Shown: positions 8,168 to 16,990, counted from the first letter of the stretch. The stretch is DNA of 64,000 nt from Oribacterium sp. oral taxon 078 str. F0262 (GCF_000160135.1 NZ_GG729938.1:47118-111117), one strand, 5' to 3'. A program made the numbers and translations. The notes: a model not told the origin generated them from the letters alone.

Positions 8168-9551
8168 TAAGCCGCTCCACGTACATTTTATCGGGATCGG
8201 CGGCATCTCCATGAGCGGCCTCGCGGAGATTCTCTTGGACCGGGGCTTTACGGTCTCGGGATCAGACCGGGAGAGCTCGGCTCTGACGGAGCATTTACAG
8301 AAGCTCGGCGCGAGGATCCGGTATCCGCAGAGCGCGGAGAATATAGAAAAGGGGATCGAGCTCGTGGTCTACACGGCGGCGATCCATCCGGACAATCCGG
8401 AGCTTGTCGCGGCGAAGAAGGCGGGGCTTCCCATCATCAGCCGGGCGGGGCTTCTCGGAGAGATCATGCGGAACTACCGAAATGCCATCAATATCTCCGG
8501 AACGCACGGGAAGACGACGACCACCTCGATGATCGCGGAGATCCTCCTGGAGGCGGACTGGGACCCCACCGTGACGGTGGGCGGCATGATGCGGGATATC
8601 GGCGGAAACATCCGGGTCGGACAGTCGGAAAACTTCATCGCGGAGGCCTGCGAGTACACCAATTCCTTTCTCTCCTTCTATCCCACGATCGAGGTGGTCC
8701 TGAATGTAGAGGCGGATCATCTGGACTTTTTCAAGGATCTGGAGGACATCCGGCACTCCTTCCGAAGGTTCACGGAGAAGCTTCCGGAGAACGGACTTCT
8801 CGTGATCAACCGGGATATCCCCCACTACGAATATTTCACAGAGGGGCTTCGCTGCAGGGTTTTGACCTACGGGCATGACCGGGACGCGGATTATACCGCG
8901 AATTTCATCAGCTACGATCATTACGCGCATCCGAGCTACACCCTCTTTGAGCGGGGGAAGGAGCTTGGCCCGATCAGCCTCGGCGTCACGGGGGAGCACA
9001 ATATCTACAACTCCCTCTCCGCGATCGCCGTGGGCCGGGCGCTTGGAATCGAGCTTGAGACGATCCGGAGGGCGCTCCACCGCTTCCAGGGCACGGACCG
9101 CCGCTTCCAGAAAAAAGGAGAGGTCTGCGGCTTTACGATCATAGACGACTATGCGCATCATCCCCAGGAGATCGCCGCCACGATCGAGGCCGCGAAGAAG
9201 TATCCGCATCGAAAGCTCTGGGTCGCCTTTCAGCCTCATACCTACTCGAGGACCGCGGCGCTCATGGACGATTTTGCGGGAGCTCTGTCCCAGGCGGATG
9301 AGATCGTGCTCGCGGATATCTACGCCGCGAGGGAGAAAAATACGGTGGGCGTGAGCTCCGAGGATCTGAGGCGCCACATGCTGGAGCAGAACACGAATGT
9401 CTACTATATCCCGGATTTTCAGAGGATCGAGGACTTCCTGATGGAGCGCCTGCAGCCCGGAGATCTCCTGATCACTATGGGGGCCGGGGATATCTACCGG
9501 GTCGGAGACGCGCTTTTAAAGAGAGGCGGCGCAAAATCAGAGAGCTGTTGA
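8148..9551 (+). CDS. murC: UDP-N-acetylmuramate--L-alanine ligase (MurC)
   Basis: A 467-residue cytoplasmic ligase that adds L-alanine to UDP-MurNAc using ATP, the first amino-acid step of peptidoglycan synthesis. Motifs: HFIGIGGISMSGLA at the N-terminus (nucleotide sugar binding), ISGTHGKTTTTSMI near residue 118 (ATP loop), the ACEY/NVEADHLDFF region, GEHNIYN, and DDYAHHP near residue 330. ATG 8148 is preferred over a TTG four codons earlier because GGGAGAG lies directly upstream. It overlaps the end of queT and the start of the following secreted protein, so the three are probably co-transcribed. Confidence 0.96.
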   Translation: MDQISFDKPLHVHFIGIGGISMSGLAEILLDRGFTVSGSDRESSALTEHLQKLGARIRYPQSAENIEKGIELVVYTAAIHPDNPELVAAKKAGLPIISRAGLLGEIMRNYRNAINISGTHGKTTTTSMIAEILLEADWDPTVTVGGMMRDIGGNIRVGQSENFIAEACEYTNSFLSFYPTIEVVLNVEADHLDFFKDLEDIRHSFRRFTEKLPENGLLVINRDIPHYEYFTEGLRCRVLTYGHDRDADYTANFISYDHYAHPSYTLFERGKELGPISLGVTGEHNIYNSLSAIAVGRALGIELETIRRALHRFQGTDRRFQKKGEVCGFTIIDDYAHHPQEIAATIEAAKKYPHRKLWVAFQPHTYSRTAALMDDFAGALSQADEIVLADIYAAREKNTVGVSSEDLRRHMLEQNTNVYYIPDFQRIEDFLMERLQPGDLLITMGAGDIYRVGDALLKRGGAKSESC

Positions 9552-10366
9552 GGAGGAAAGCGGCGCCCGCTCTCTCGCTCCTTCTTCTGCTTTTCCTTTT
9601 CTTCTGTCTTTTACTGTGCGGGAATGGGGCGGAGCGGGACTACGGGGTCTTTCTCGGCATCAGCGGAGAGGAGGCGGAGCGCCTTCAGGGCTTCCGCACC
9701 GTTGTGATCGAGCCCTCGGAGTTTAAAAAGGAGCAGATCCAAAAGCTCCGGGAGGCGGGAAAGACGGTCTACGGCTATCTCAACATCGGGGCGATCGAGA
9801 GCGGCCGCCCTTATTTCTCCCGCTTCTCGGATCTTTCGCTCTCTGCCTATGAGAACTGGCCGGAGGAGAGCTGGATCGACGTATCCTCCCCCCGTTGGAG
9901 GGACTTTCTCGTAAATGAGCTTGGAAAAGAGTATGCGGAGCTCGGACTGGACGGCTTTTTCCTGGACAATGCGGACGTCTACTATCATTATCCGGAGGAG
10001 AAGACCTACCGGGGACTCTGCGAGATCCTGGAAGGCCTGAGAGGCTTCGGACTTCCGATCCTGATTAACGGGGGAGATCTCTTTGTCTCCCGCTGCATTT
10101 CGGGGGGAAGAGCCCTCGCTCTCTTTGACGGGATTAACCAGGAGACGGTATTCAGCAGCATCGACTTTAAGAGGAAAAGCTACGGGAGGCAGGGGGAGGA
10201 GGAGAGCGCATACTTTCGCTCTTATCTTTCCCGGGCAAAGGCCTGCGGCCTCTCCGTCTATTTGCTGGAATACCGGGCAGATCCCGGGCTTTCTTCGCAG
10301 ATCGACCGCTACTGCCGGGAAAACGGCTTTCACTGGTACAATGCGGAGGGGCTGGAGCTTCGATAG
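9548..10366 (+). CDS. Secreted GH114/TM1410-like glycosidase family protein
   Basis: A 272-residue protein with a hydrophobic signal (LSLLLLLFLFFCLLLCGNG). The mature part is one alpha/beta barrel with YGYLNIGAIESGR, WIDVSSPRWRDFL and LDGFFLDNADVYYHYPE, which match the endo-alpha-1,4-polygalactosaminidase-like GH114/TM1410 family; the acidic residues of the last motif are the likely active site. The only in-frame start near the murC stop is TTG 9548, overlapping that stop by 4 bp. Proteins of this family act on extracellular galactosamine-containing polysaccharides, but most members are untested. Linkage to murC suggests an envelope role, which is inference. Confidence 0.72.
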   Translation: MRRKAAPALSLLLLLFLFFCLLLCGNGAERDYGVFLGISGEEAERLQGFRTVVIEPSEFKKEQIQKLREAGKTVYGYLNIGAIESGRPYFSRFSDLSLSAYENWPEESWIDVSSPRWRDFLVNELGKEYAELGLDGFFLDNADVYYHYPEEKTYRGLCEILEGLRGFGLPILINGGDLFVSRCISGGRALALFDGINQETVFSSIDFKRKSYGRQGEEESAYFRSYLSRAKACGLSVYLLEYRADPGLSSQIDRYCRENGFHWYNAEGLELR

Positions 10367-10393
10367 AAAGAAAATGGAACAGAGAAATTTCCG

Positions 10394-10418
10394 AGGAGGG
10401 AGGATTCCCTCCTTTTTT
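10394..10418 (+). terminator. Terminator after the murC cluster
   Basis: An 8-bp stem AGGAGGGA/TCCCTCCT, 4-nt loop, then a run of T's. Confidence 0.85.
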
Positions 10419-10435
10419 ATAATTAAAAAACGGTA

Positions 10436-10481
10436 TTGACAAATATTTCATTTAATATTAGTATATAAACAAAAGAACTAA
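10436..10481 (+). promoter_or_regulatory. Promoter and possible operator of blaI-like gene
   Basis: TTGACA (10436-10441), 17 bp, TAGTAT (10459-10464). A dyad TTAGT (10458-10462) and ACTAA (10477-10481) overlaps the -10 and start region, which would suit autorepression. The half-sites do not match the classical BlaI TACA/TGTA boxes, so the operator call is tentative. Confidence 0.5.
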
Positions 10482-10543
10482 TTCGCTAAAACTCCATTCT
10501 GAATTCGGAAGAGCCTCGGAATGGAACAGAGATGAGGAGAGAT

Positions 10544-10975
10544 ATGGTGAAAGACAATCAATCGTTGAATAAGTGGGAGATGGCGGTCATGCGGGAGCTC
10601 TGGGGCAGTGAGAGCGCATTGACCAGTATGGAGCTGAGAGAAAGAAGGGCAGACATTTTTCATTATGCCGCGCCCCTTCACACGGCTCTGAACTCCCTTC
10701 TCGATAAAAAAATGATCGCTGTCTCCGGTCTTATCATATCGGGGAAAAAGAATGCGAGACAATTTAAACCCTGCATCAGCGAAAGGGATTTTTCCGTCAG
10801 AGAAGCGGTAAAGAACTATGGAGAAAGCCGCGTCCTCCCCAATGTGGCGATGGCCCTTGTGAAGGCAGCCGTCGGGAAGAAAAATACGAAGGAAGAACGG
10901 GAGAGCGACAGAAAATTCATGGAAGAGCTGGAAAAGTTTATTGACGACTACAGGGAGGGCAGAGACAACTCCTGA
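10544..10975 (+). CDS. BlaI/MecI/CopY-family transcriptional repressor
   Basis: A 143-residue protein. Residues 5-75 form a winged helix: LNKWEMAVMRELWG at the start of helix 1 is the standard BlaI/MecI signature, and TALNSLLDKKMIAV is the recognition-helix region. The acidic C-terminal part would mediate dimerisation and, in classical members, carry the site cleaved by BlaR1/MecR1. No blaR1-like sensor protease and no beta-lactamase gene is adjacent, so its trigger is unknown. ATG 10544 is preferred to ATG 10532 because AGGAG lies between the two. It is monocistronic. Confidence 0.8.
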   Translation: MVKDNQSLNKWEMAVMRELWGSESALTSMELRERRADIFHYAAPLHTALNSLLDKKMIAVSGLIISGKKNARQFKPCISERDFSVREAVKNYGESRVLPNVAMALVKAAVGKKNTKEERESDRKFMEELEKFIDDYREGRDNS

Positions 10976-11189
10976 GAGAGCGTCCTGCGCTGGATCGGCC
11001 GGGCGGCAGGAAAAGCGCCAAAAACGCCTGCATTTTCCGCCATATTAGAGCGTGCTGAAGTCAGATGGGATAGATAGCATCTTTTATTAAACAGCCGACG
11101 GAAAGAGAACGATGGAAGCTTTTCGGAGCTTTTAGAGGATATGGATGAATGAGAGAGCAGTGGGGGGCGGAAATTTTTTGAGCCCTCGC

Positions 11190-11399
11190 TGTGGATTGCC
11201 GTCCACTGGAAAAATGTGGATAAGTCGGGATTGTATTTTTAAAATACAATCCCGACTTTTTGCGAAGAAATGAAAAAGACGCGAAAAAGCCATATTCTAA
11301 GCGCGTGGAAAGGATTTCCCGAAAAAGAAAAAATGAGAAAGGCTTGACATATGATTTGTCCACGTTATCCACAGGGATGTGGATAAATCCGGTGGATAA
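11190..11399 (+). promoter_or_regulatory. Cluster of DnaA boxes upstream of dnaD-dnaC
   Basis: Three perfect DnaA boxes are present: TGTGGATAA at 11215-11223, TTATCCACA at 11365-11373 and TGTGGATAA at 11378-11386. Near matches lie at 11190-11198 (TGTGGATTG) and 11391-11399 (GGTGGATAA). A TTGACA at 11344-11349 has a possible -10 (TATCCA, 11366-11371) overlapping one box, so DnaA binding could control this promoter. It could also be a replication-linked DnaA-titrating site. The rest of the 10,976-11,473 gap holds only the terminator listed next. Confidence 0.65.
11223..11261 (+). terminator. Perfect long-stem terminator within the DnaA-box region
   Basis: A 17-bp perfect inverted repeat (11223-11239 with 11241-11257) ends in TTTTT. 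Its 5' arm starts at the last base of a DnaA box. It lies 250 bp after the blaI-like gene, so it may terminate readthrough or an unannotated short RNA. It is nearly symmetric and could also work in the other direction. Confidence 0.75.
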
Positions 11400-11473
11400 A
11401 GTTGTGGAGCAGTTCGATTGCCCGCGGCGCCCTGCTGTGCTATCATCGGTTTATGTGAGGAAGGGGAGGGCAG

Positions 11474-12232
11474 GTGAAGAAGATGAAGAGAGAGATCAGA
11501 GACCGTCTGGAGATTCGCGCGACCTGCGTGTCCAATGATTTTCTGGATCGCTTCATGGCGGAGGCGAACGGAGATTATGTGAAGGTCTACCTGTATCTGC
11601 TCCGGCATGGGGGAGAGGGATTCAGTGTGAAGGAAGCGGCGGACGCCCTGAACCTGACGGACAATGATATCAAGCGGGCGGTGAACTACTGGGAGAAGCA
11701 GGGTATCTACTCGGACGGCTCCTCTCTCCGGGTGGAGAAGGAGATCCGGACGGAGGAGGACATCGCCTGCTCTGAGGAGGTGCTCAGAAGATCGGAGGAA
11801 TCCGAGAGGAGGAGCCGGGAGGAGACCCTCTCCGGCACAGTGGACCATGTGAAGGATGACGAGGAGTTCGCCGGCATCCTCTTTGTCGCAAAGCATGTGC
11901 TTCCCGCGCTCCCCAGTCCGAAGCAGGTGGAGACTCTGGAGTTTATGTACCGGGAGCTTTCGATGAAGGCGGAGCTCATCGAGTTTTTGCTGGAGTACTG
12001 CGCGGGACTTGGCAAGACCTCTGCGCGCTATATGGAGACGGTCGCGATCAACTGGCATGAGCAGGGGATTCAGACGATGCGGCAGGCGCAGCAGCTTGTG
12101 AAGGAGTTCTCCGATAGAAAACGGGGGAGAAAGACGGGGAAGGCGGGAAAGCCGAATCCGTTCCTGAATTTTCCGCAGTCCGAGGTGGACTATGACAGTC
12201 TGGCGAAGAAAAAGCTGATGGGGCGGTTCTAG
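11474..12232 (+). CDS. DnaD-domain protein, primosome component
   Basis: A 252-residue protein. The N-terminal part (about residues 10-90) looks like a winged helix (VYLYLLRHGGEGFSVKEAADAL). Residues 135-210 form the DnaD/DnaB_2 domain, with the diagnostic YMETVAINWHEQGI near residue 193. The C-terminal tail is basic. In Firmicutes such proteins remodel DNA at origins or stalled forks and recruit the helicase loader, which is encoded 1 base downstream. GTG 11474 has GGGGAGGG upstream; an ATG three codons later is an alternative. Confidence 0.88.
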   Translation: MKKMKREIRDRLEIRATCVSNDFLDRFMAEANGDYVKVYLYLLRHGGEGFSVKEAADALNLTDNDIKRAVNYWEKQGIYSDGSSLRVEKEIRTEEDIACSEEVLRRSEESERRSREETLSGTVDHVKDDEEFAGILFVAKHVLPALPSPKQVETLEFMYRELSMKAELIEFLLEYCAGLGKTSARYMETVAINWHEQGIQTMRQAQQLVKEFSDRKRGRKTGKAGKPNPFLNFPQSEVDYDSLAKKKLMGRF

Positions 12233-12233
12233 G

Positions 12234-13211
12234 ATGGGACTTGCCAATTCTCAATACAGTAAAATCATGCGGGTCTACGGGGAGAGGCAGCTAAAGAGCT
12301 ACCGGGAGCTCTCCGAGCGCCAGGAGAGGGCCTACCGAAGGGCCCCGCGGCTTCAGGAGCTGGACCGGGCGGTAGGGGAGGAGTCCGTGAGGGCGGCGGA
12401 GGCGATGCTCGCCGGGGATCGGACGAAAAAACGGGAGCTCCGCCGCAGGATTTCCGAGATCGGAGAGGAGAGGAAGAGGGTCCTTCTGGAGAACGGCTTT
12501 CCGGAGGATATGCTGGAGCTTCAGTACATCTGTCCGGACTGCCGTGACACGGGCTTTATCCGGGGGAAAAAGTGCCACTGCTTTCTTTCTCTGCAGCGCC
12601 GCCTCCTCTATCGCCAGTCCAATGTGGAGGAGATCGTCGGGAGAGAGAACTTCAGACACTTCGATCTCTCTGTCTTTGACGACCGGGAGCCGATCCCGGA
12701 GGTAAACGGGAGGACGAGCCGCGAATACATGGCCTCTGTGCTCCGCTTCAGCAGGGACTGGTGCAGGAAATTCCGGGAGGAGAGAGGAAACCTGATTCTG
12801 ATGGGAAAGACCGGGACGGGGAAGACCTTTCTCATGAACTGCATCACAAAGGAGATCCTGGATCAGGGCTTCAGCGTCATTTATCTCTCCAGCACCGATC
12901 TCTTCGAGAGTCTTTCCTACCGGAGGAAGGAGGAGAATGAGGAGGAGCAGGGGCAGGGGGAGGCGGCGCTGGAGGCGGACCTCCTCCTGATCGATGATCT
13001 CGGGACGGAGCTTTCGAACAGCTTCACCGCTTCGAAGCTTTTTTATGTGATTAACCAAAGGATGGTCATGAAGCGCTCCACGATCCTCTCCACCAATCTG
13101 AACTTCGGGGCGATCCGGGATACGTATTCGGACCGCGTAGTCTCCCGCCTCATGTCGGAGGACTATGATATTATCCCGCTCTACGGGAGGGATCAGCGCA
13201 TTCCCTCCTGA
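12234..13211 (+). CDS. DnaC/DnaI-like helicase loader ATPase
   Basis: A 325-residue AAA+ ATPase. The N-terminal region has a coiled-coil-like charged helix and a zinc motif CPDCRDTG...CHCF (about residues 102-118), as in DnaI. Walker A is LMGKTGTGKTF near residue 190 and Walker B is LLLIDDLGTE near 250. It should load the replicative helicase DnaB/DnaC together with the DnaD-like protein. It begins one base after the dnaD-like stop, so the two are translated together. The ICE at 43,828 encodes a distinct DnaC-like protein. Confidence 0.9.
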   Translation: MGLANSQYSKIMRVYGERQLKSYRELSERQERAYRRAPRLQELDRAVGEESVRAAEAMLAGDRTKKRELRRRISEIGEERKRVLLENGFPEDMLELQYICPDCRDTGFIRGKKCHCFLSLQRRLLYRQSNVEEIVGRENFRHFDLSVFDDREPIPEVNGRTSREYMASVLRFSRDWCRKFREERGNLILMGKTGTGKTFLMNCITKEILDQGFSVIYLSSTDLFESLSYRRKEENEEEQGQGEAALEADLLLIDDLGTELSNSFTASKLFYVINQRMVMKRSTILSTNLNFGAIRDTYSDRVVSRLMSEDYDIIPLYGRDQRIPS

Positions 13212-13300
13212 AAGTCCGAAGGAGGGGGAGAGCAGCCCTTCCATGATGATATCCATAAATTTTCGCCGCTGCCTGCCATTGCTTTGAGAGGAGAAAAAAG

Positions 13301-14518
13301 ATGTCTGATTCCAGAACGTCCGAGTTCATCGAGAGGATTCCGGTCGGTCCGCTGGCTTTGATGCCGCTTCAGTCCATAGAGACCCTGGGAGAGAGAGTCA
13401 ACCGCTATCTCGCCGCGTGGAGAGCGGAGCGGGAGAGTGAGCACAAGCACACGATTGCCTTTAATGGCTATCAGAAGGACAATTACATCGTTCCGACGAA
13501 GATCAGCCGCTTCGGCACGGGGGAGGCGAAGGGGGAGATTCTGGAGACTGTGCGCGGCGTGGACATCTATTTCCTTGTGGATGTCATGAATTACTCCATC
13601 ACCTATTCGATCTTCGGCCATGTAAATCATATGTCTCCGGACGATCATTACGCGGATCTGAAGAGGCTGATCGCGGCGACCACCGGGAAGGCGAAGCGGA
13701 TCAATGTCATCATGCCCTTTATGTATGAGTCCCGCCAGCACAAAAGATCCGGCAGGGAGTCCCTGGACTGCGCGATGATGCTGCAGGAGCTCCACAGCAT
13801 GGGAGTGGAGAATTTCATCACCTTCGACGCGCATGATCCGAGGGTCATGAACGCGATTCCGAGGGATTCCTTTGACAATGTCTCCTGCAGCTACCAGTTT
13901 ATCAAGGCCCTCCTCCAGAATGTCCCCGACCTGGATATCGACAAGGACCATATGATGATCATTTCTCCGGACGAGGGAGGGATGAAGCGCGCCATCTACT
14001 ATGCCAATGTGCTGGGGCTGGATATGGGTATGTTCTATAAGAGGAGAGACTATACCCAGGTTGTGAACGGGAGAAATCCGATCGTCGCCCATGAGTTCCT
14101 GGGGAGCGATGTCGCGGGGAAGGATGTCATCATCATCGACGATATGATCTCCTCCGGGGAGTCTCTCATCGACACCGCGAAGGCCTTGAAGGAGCGGAGG
14201 GCGAAGAGGGTCTATGCCTGCTGTACCTTCGGGCTTTTCACAAACGGTCTGAATAAGTTCGATGAGGCCTGTGCGGCCCGCACGCTGGACGGCGTGCTCA
14301 CGACGGATCTGATCTATCAGACGCCGGAGCTTCTCAGCAGGAAGTGGTATATCGGGGTCGGCATGGCGAAGTATGTCGCGCTCCTGATCGACAATATGAA
14401 CCATGATATGTCGATCTCCGCGATTTTGGATCCGGTAGAGAGGATCAACGAAAGGCTTCAGGCTTACAGAAAGAAGCGGGCCATGGAGAACGAACAGATC
14501 AGCATGGAGCTCGAGTAG
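13301..14518 (+). CDS. prs: Ribose-phosphate pyrophosphokinase, long form
   Basis: A 405-residue enzyme making PRPP from ribose 5-phosphate and ATP for nucleotide, histidine and tryptophan synthesis. Recognisable parts are FMYESRQHKRSGRES (ATP/catalytic flexible region, about residues 144-158), FDAHDPR, and the PRPP-binding loop VIIIDDMISSGES near residue 276. Bacterial Prs usually has about 315 residues; this one has an extra N-terminal segment and additional C-terminal sequence, a form I recall from several Clostridia. ATG 13301 follows GAGAGGAGAAAAAAG. No promoter was identified in the 89-bp gap. Confidence 0.88.
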   Translation: MSDSRTSEFIERIPVGPLALMPLQSIETLGERVNRYLAAWRAERESEHKHTIAFNGYQKDNYIVPTKISRFGTGEAKGEILETVRGVDIYFLVDVMNYSITYSIFGHVNHMSPDDHYADLKRLIAATTGKAKRINVIMPFMYESRQHKRSGRESLDCAMMLQELHSMGVENFITFDAHDPRVMNAIPRDSFDNVSCSYQFIKALLQNVPDLDIDKDHMMIISPDEGGMKRAIYYANVLGLDMGMFYKRRDYTQVVNGRNPIVAHEFLGSDVAGKDVIIIDDMISSGESLIDTAKALKERRAKRVYACCTFGLFTNGLNKFDEACAARTLDGVLTTDLIYQTPELLSRKWYIGVGMAKYVALLIDNMNHDMSISAILDPVERINERLQAYRKKRAMENEQISMELE

Positions 14519-14559
14519 GAGAGACGGGGAGAAGAGAGAGGAAAGGGAGGAGGCGGAGC

Positions 14560-15594
14560 TTGGAGGAGAGAGAAAAGCTTTTCTTTAGGAAGACGGAGCG
14601 CTTTGGTCTCCTTCTCTCTCTCCTTGTGATCCTGATCCATGCGGTGAATCTCGCGGGGAGCGCGCAGGAGCTCGCGGAGCTCTCTCAATCGGCGCCGCCC
14701 CTTTCCCCGGTCTCGATCGAGCAGTTCTTCAGCGGGGAGATCGGGCAGACCGCGGTCCCCGCCTTTTTTATCCTGAGCGGCTATCTTTTCTACCGAAAGC
14801 TCCAGAGCTTTTCCGGGATCTTCGATAAGTGGAGGCGGCGCTTCCGATCACTCATCGTACCCTACGGCGCCTGGAATACCCTCCTCTACCTGCTCTATGC
14901 CTTGATCGGGAGGGCGCCCATCAGCCTCCGAGCCCTCAGCGATGCGGCGGTGAACTACCGCTATGAGCCGGTCTTTTGGTATCTCTATCAGCTCATCCTG
15001 CTCACGGCGCTGGCGCCCCTTTTCTTTCTCTTTCTGAGAAAGCGCCTCCTCTCCTGCCTTATTTTGCCGCTTCCGCTCTTTTTGATTTTTCGGGGCATTG
15101 ACCTTCCTCTTTTCAATGAAGATGCGCTCTTTTACTACCTGCTCGGCGGGGCTCTTTCCCGGAATCTCCCCTCCCTTTTCGAGGGAGGGGAGAGGGGGAG
15201 GCAGAGGTTTCTCGCCGCCTTCCTTTTGCTTTTTGCCGTCGTCCTTCGGATTCTCATAAGGAGAAGCGGCGAGGCGGGTTCTCTCTCGGAGATCCTGCTC
15301 TTTACGGTTTTGTTTCGGGCCGCTCTCCCGCTTTCCCTTTGGTTTTTCCTTCCCTCGCCGGGAGAGGGAGGAGCAGAGCACAGAGGGCTCGGATTTTTTC
15401 TCTATGCCTTTCACTATCCGGCGGCAAGACTCTATGCGGCTTTGATCCGGCGGCTCGGGATCTCGGGGGATTGGATCCTTCTCCTCCTCTTTTTCCTGCT
15501 TCCGCCGCTCTGCCTCCTTCTGGCCATGGCCTTGACCCGTTTTCTCCGGAGGAGGCTTCCGCGGGTTTGGGAGATTTTCTCCGGGGGGAGATAA
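14560..15594 (+). CDS. Membrane acyltransferase family 3 protein
   Basis: A 344-residue polytopic membrane protein with about ten hydrophobic helices. The N-terminal pattern VILIHAVN (helix 1 with His), AVPAFFILSGYLFYRKL and WRRRFRSLIVPYGAWN matches OafA/YrhL-type acyltransferase 3 proteins, which O-acetylate or otherwise acylate cell-surface glycans. It may be one of the shorter, serine-acetyltransferase-lacking members. The start TTG 14560 has GGGAGGAGG 7-13 bp upstream. It follows prs by 41 bp. Acceptor is unknown. Confidence 0.75.
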   Translation: MEEREKLFFRKTERFGLLLSLLVILIHAVNLAGSAQELAELSQSAPPLSPVSIEQFFSGEIGQTAVPAFFILSGYLFYRKLQSFSGIFDKWRRRFRSLIVPYGAWNTLLYLLYALIGRAPISLRALSDAAVNYRYEPVFWYLYQLILLTALAPLFFLFLRKRLLSCLILPLPLFLIFRGIDLPLFNEDALFYYLLGGALSRNLPSLFEGGERGRQRFLAAFLLLFAVVLRILIRRSGEAGSLSEILLFTVLFRAALPLSLWFFLPSPGEGGAEHRGLGFFLYAFHYPAARLYAALIRRLGISGDWILLLLFFLLPPLCLLLAMALTRFLRRRLPRVWEIFSGGR

Positions 15595-15612
15595 GCTTTC
15601 TCTGAATTTATC

Positions 15613-15797
15613 TAGGGAAACACGGATTCAATCAGAAAAATTGCGTGCCAACGGGCGTGATGCCGCAAAAGCGTGCGGAACGCCGGCGCTTAATGAACAT
15701 AAGTGCAATGAAGTGTGAACTTAGTACCGCTTCGTGGAGCCTTGAACGAGAGTGTCTTTTGAGTCACATGAGTCATGGATAAATCAGTATTTCCCTA
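15613..15797. repeat. 185-bp MITE-like element with terminal inverted repeats
   Basis: The ends TAGGGAAACACGGATT (15613-15628) and AATCAGTATTTCCCTA (15782-15797) are inverted repeats of 16 bp with two mismatches. The interior has no reading frame of note. Both ends carry a TA, which could be the target duplication. It occupies most of the gap between the acyltransferase and methyltransferase genes. Confidence 0.6.
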
Positions 15798-15851
15798 AGA
15801 GCCTGAGATAGGGCTATATTCTGACAGCGGAATCGAATCATAGGAAGGGGG

Positions 15852-16823
15852 ATGGATGAGATGTTTCTTTCGGATGGATGGAAGGACTATGAGCTGATCG
15901 ACTGCGGATCGGGGGAGAAGCTTGAGCGCTGGGGGCGCTATCTTCTCCAGCGCCCGGACCCGCAGGTCATCTGGCAGACAGAGAGAGAGGATGAGAGATG
16001 GAGGAAGCCAAACGCCCGCTACCGAAGATCCTCAAGGGGCGGAGGGGACTGGGAGTTTTTTGATCTTCCGAAGCAGTGGAAGATTTCCTATACGCTTGGC
16101 TCCGGCACACACGGCGGGAAGGCGCTTCTTGCTCTTTCCGAGGAGGAGAGGAGACTCTCTTTTCAGCTTAAGCCCTTTGCCTTTAAGCATACCGGGCTTT
16201 TTCCGGAGCAGGCGGCAAACTGGGAATGGTTTTCCGAGCGGATCCTCCGGGAGAGAGAAAGACGGGAGAAAAGAGGGGACGGGAGAGAACTGGAGGTCCT
16301 GAACCTTTTCGCCTATACCGGGGGAGCGACACTTGCCGCCGCAAAGGCGGGCGCGCGCGTGACGCATGTCGACGCCGCAAAGGGCATGGTTCTCTGGGCG
16401 AAGGAGAATGCGGACTGCTCCGGCCTTAAGGACGCGGGCATCCGCTGGCTCGTCGATGACTGTCGGAAATTTGTCGAGCGGGAGATCCGACGGGGCAAGC
16501 GCTACGACGGCATCATCATGGATCCCCCCTCCTACGGGAGAGGACCGAAGGGGGAGATCTGGAAGCTGGAGGAGGCGATCTACTCTCTCATCGCGCTCTG
16601 CGCGAAGCTTCTGGATTCCCGCTCCGATTTCTTTCTCTTAAACAGCTATACCACGGGGCTTCAGCCCGCGGTCATGCAGTATATGCTCTCTCTTCTTCTG
16701 AAAAGGAAGCTTGGGGGGAGGGCGGAGGCCGATGAGATCGGACTTCCCGTCACAAGGAGCGGGCTCTCTCTCCCCTGCGGCTGCCGGGCGCTTTGGTACC
16801 GGGATGCGGAGGGCTCTCCGTAA
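15852..16823 (+). CDS. Class I SAM-dependent methyltransferase, RlmI-like
   Basis: A 323-residue protein. After an N-terminal domain of about 100 residues comes FPEQAANWEWF, then the SAM-binding motif VLNLFAYTGGATLAAAKAGA near residue 152 and VDAAKGMVLWAKEN (adenine-side acidic loop). The catalytic-type motif IIMDPPSYGRGPKGE is near residue 222. This is the layout of RlmI/YccW-type rRNA methyltransferases, but the usual N-terminal PUA domain is not evident, so the substrate is open. ATG 15852 follows GGAAGGGGG. Confidence 0.78.
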   Translation: MDEMFLSDGWKDYELIDCGSGEKLERWGRYLLQRPDPQVIWQTEREDERWRKPNARYRRSSRGGGDWEFFDLPKQWKISYTLGSGTHGGKALLALSEEERRLSFQLKPFAFKHTGLFPEQAANWEWFSERILRERERREKRGDGRELEVLNLFAYTGGATLAAAKAGARVTHVDAAKGMVLWAKENADCSGLKDAGIRWLVDDCRKFVEREIRRGKRYDGIIMDPPSYGRGPKGEIWKLEEAIYSLIALCAKLLDSRSDFFLLNSYTTGLQPAVMQYMLSLLLKRKLGGRAEADEIGLPVTRSGLSLPCGCRALWYRDAEGSP

Positions 16824-16836
16824 GGGAATCGTCGTC

Positions 16837-16865
16837 TTGTATCGTTTCGAGAGGTATTGTATAGT
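16837..16865 (+). promoter_or_regulatory. Promoter of cell-wall-binding repeat gene
   Basis: TTGTAT (16837-16842), 17 bp, TATAGT (16860-16865), about 125 bp before the ATG. Confidence 0.5.
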
Positions 16866-16990
16866 ATAGGGGCAGTGCGGGCGGCAGTTTCTGTCCGGAG
16901 GGCCTGAGGAGCAGAGGGAAATGCGGAGGCCGGGGCGGGAGTATCGAGGCTTTTCGAGGATTCCGGGCGTTCGGACAGTTGGAGGCAAAT

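Noticed and set aside
7426..8214. 262-codon frame overlapping queT
   Set aside because: Out of frame with QueT and MurC and lacks a ribosome site; it is a shadow.
10976..11222. Gene between the blaI-like repressor and the DnaA boxes
   Set aside because: No frame with a start signal or domain; the minus-strand frame of about 100 codons runs through the DnaA boxes and hairpin.
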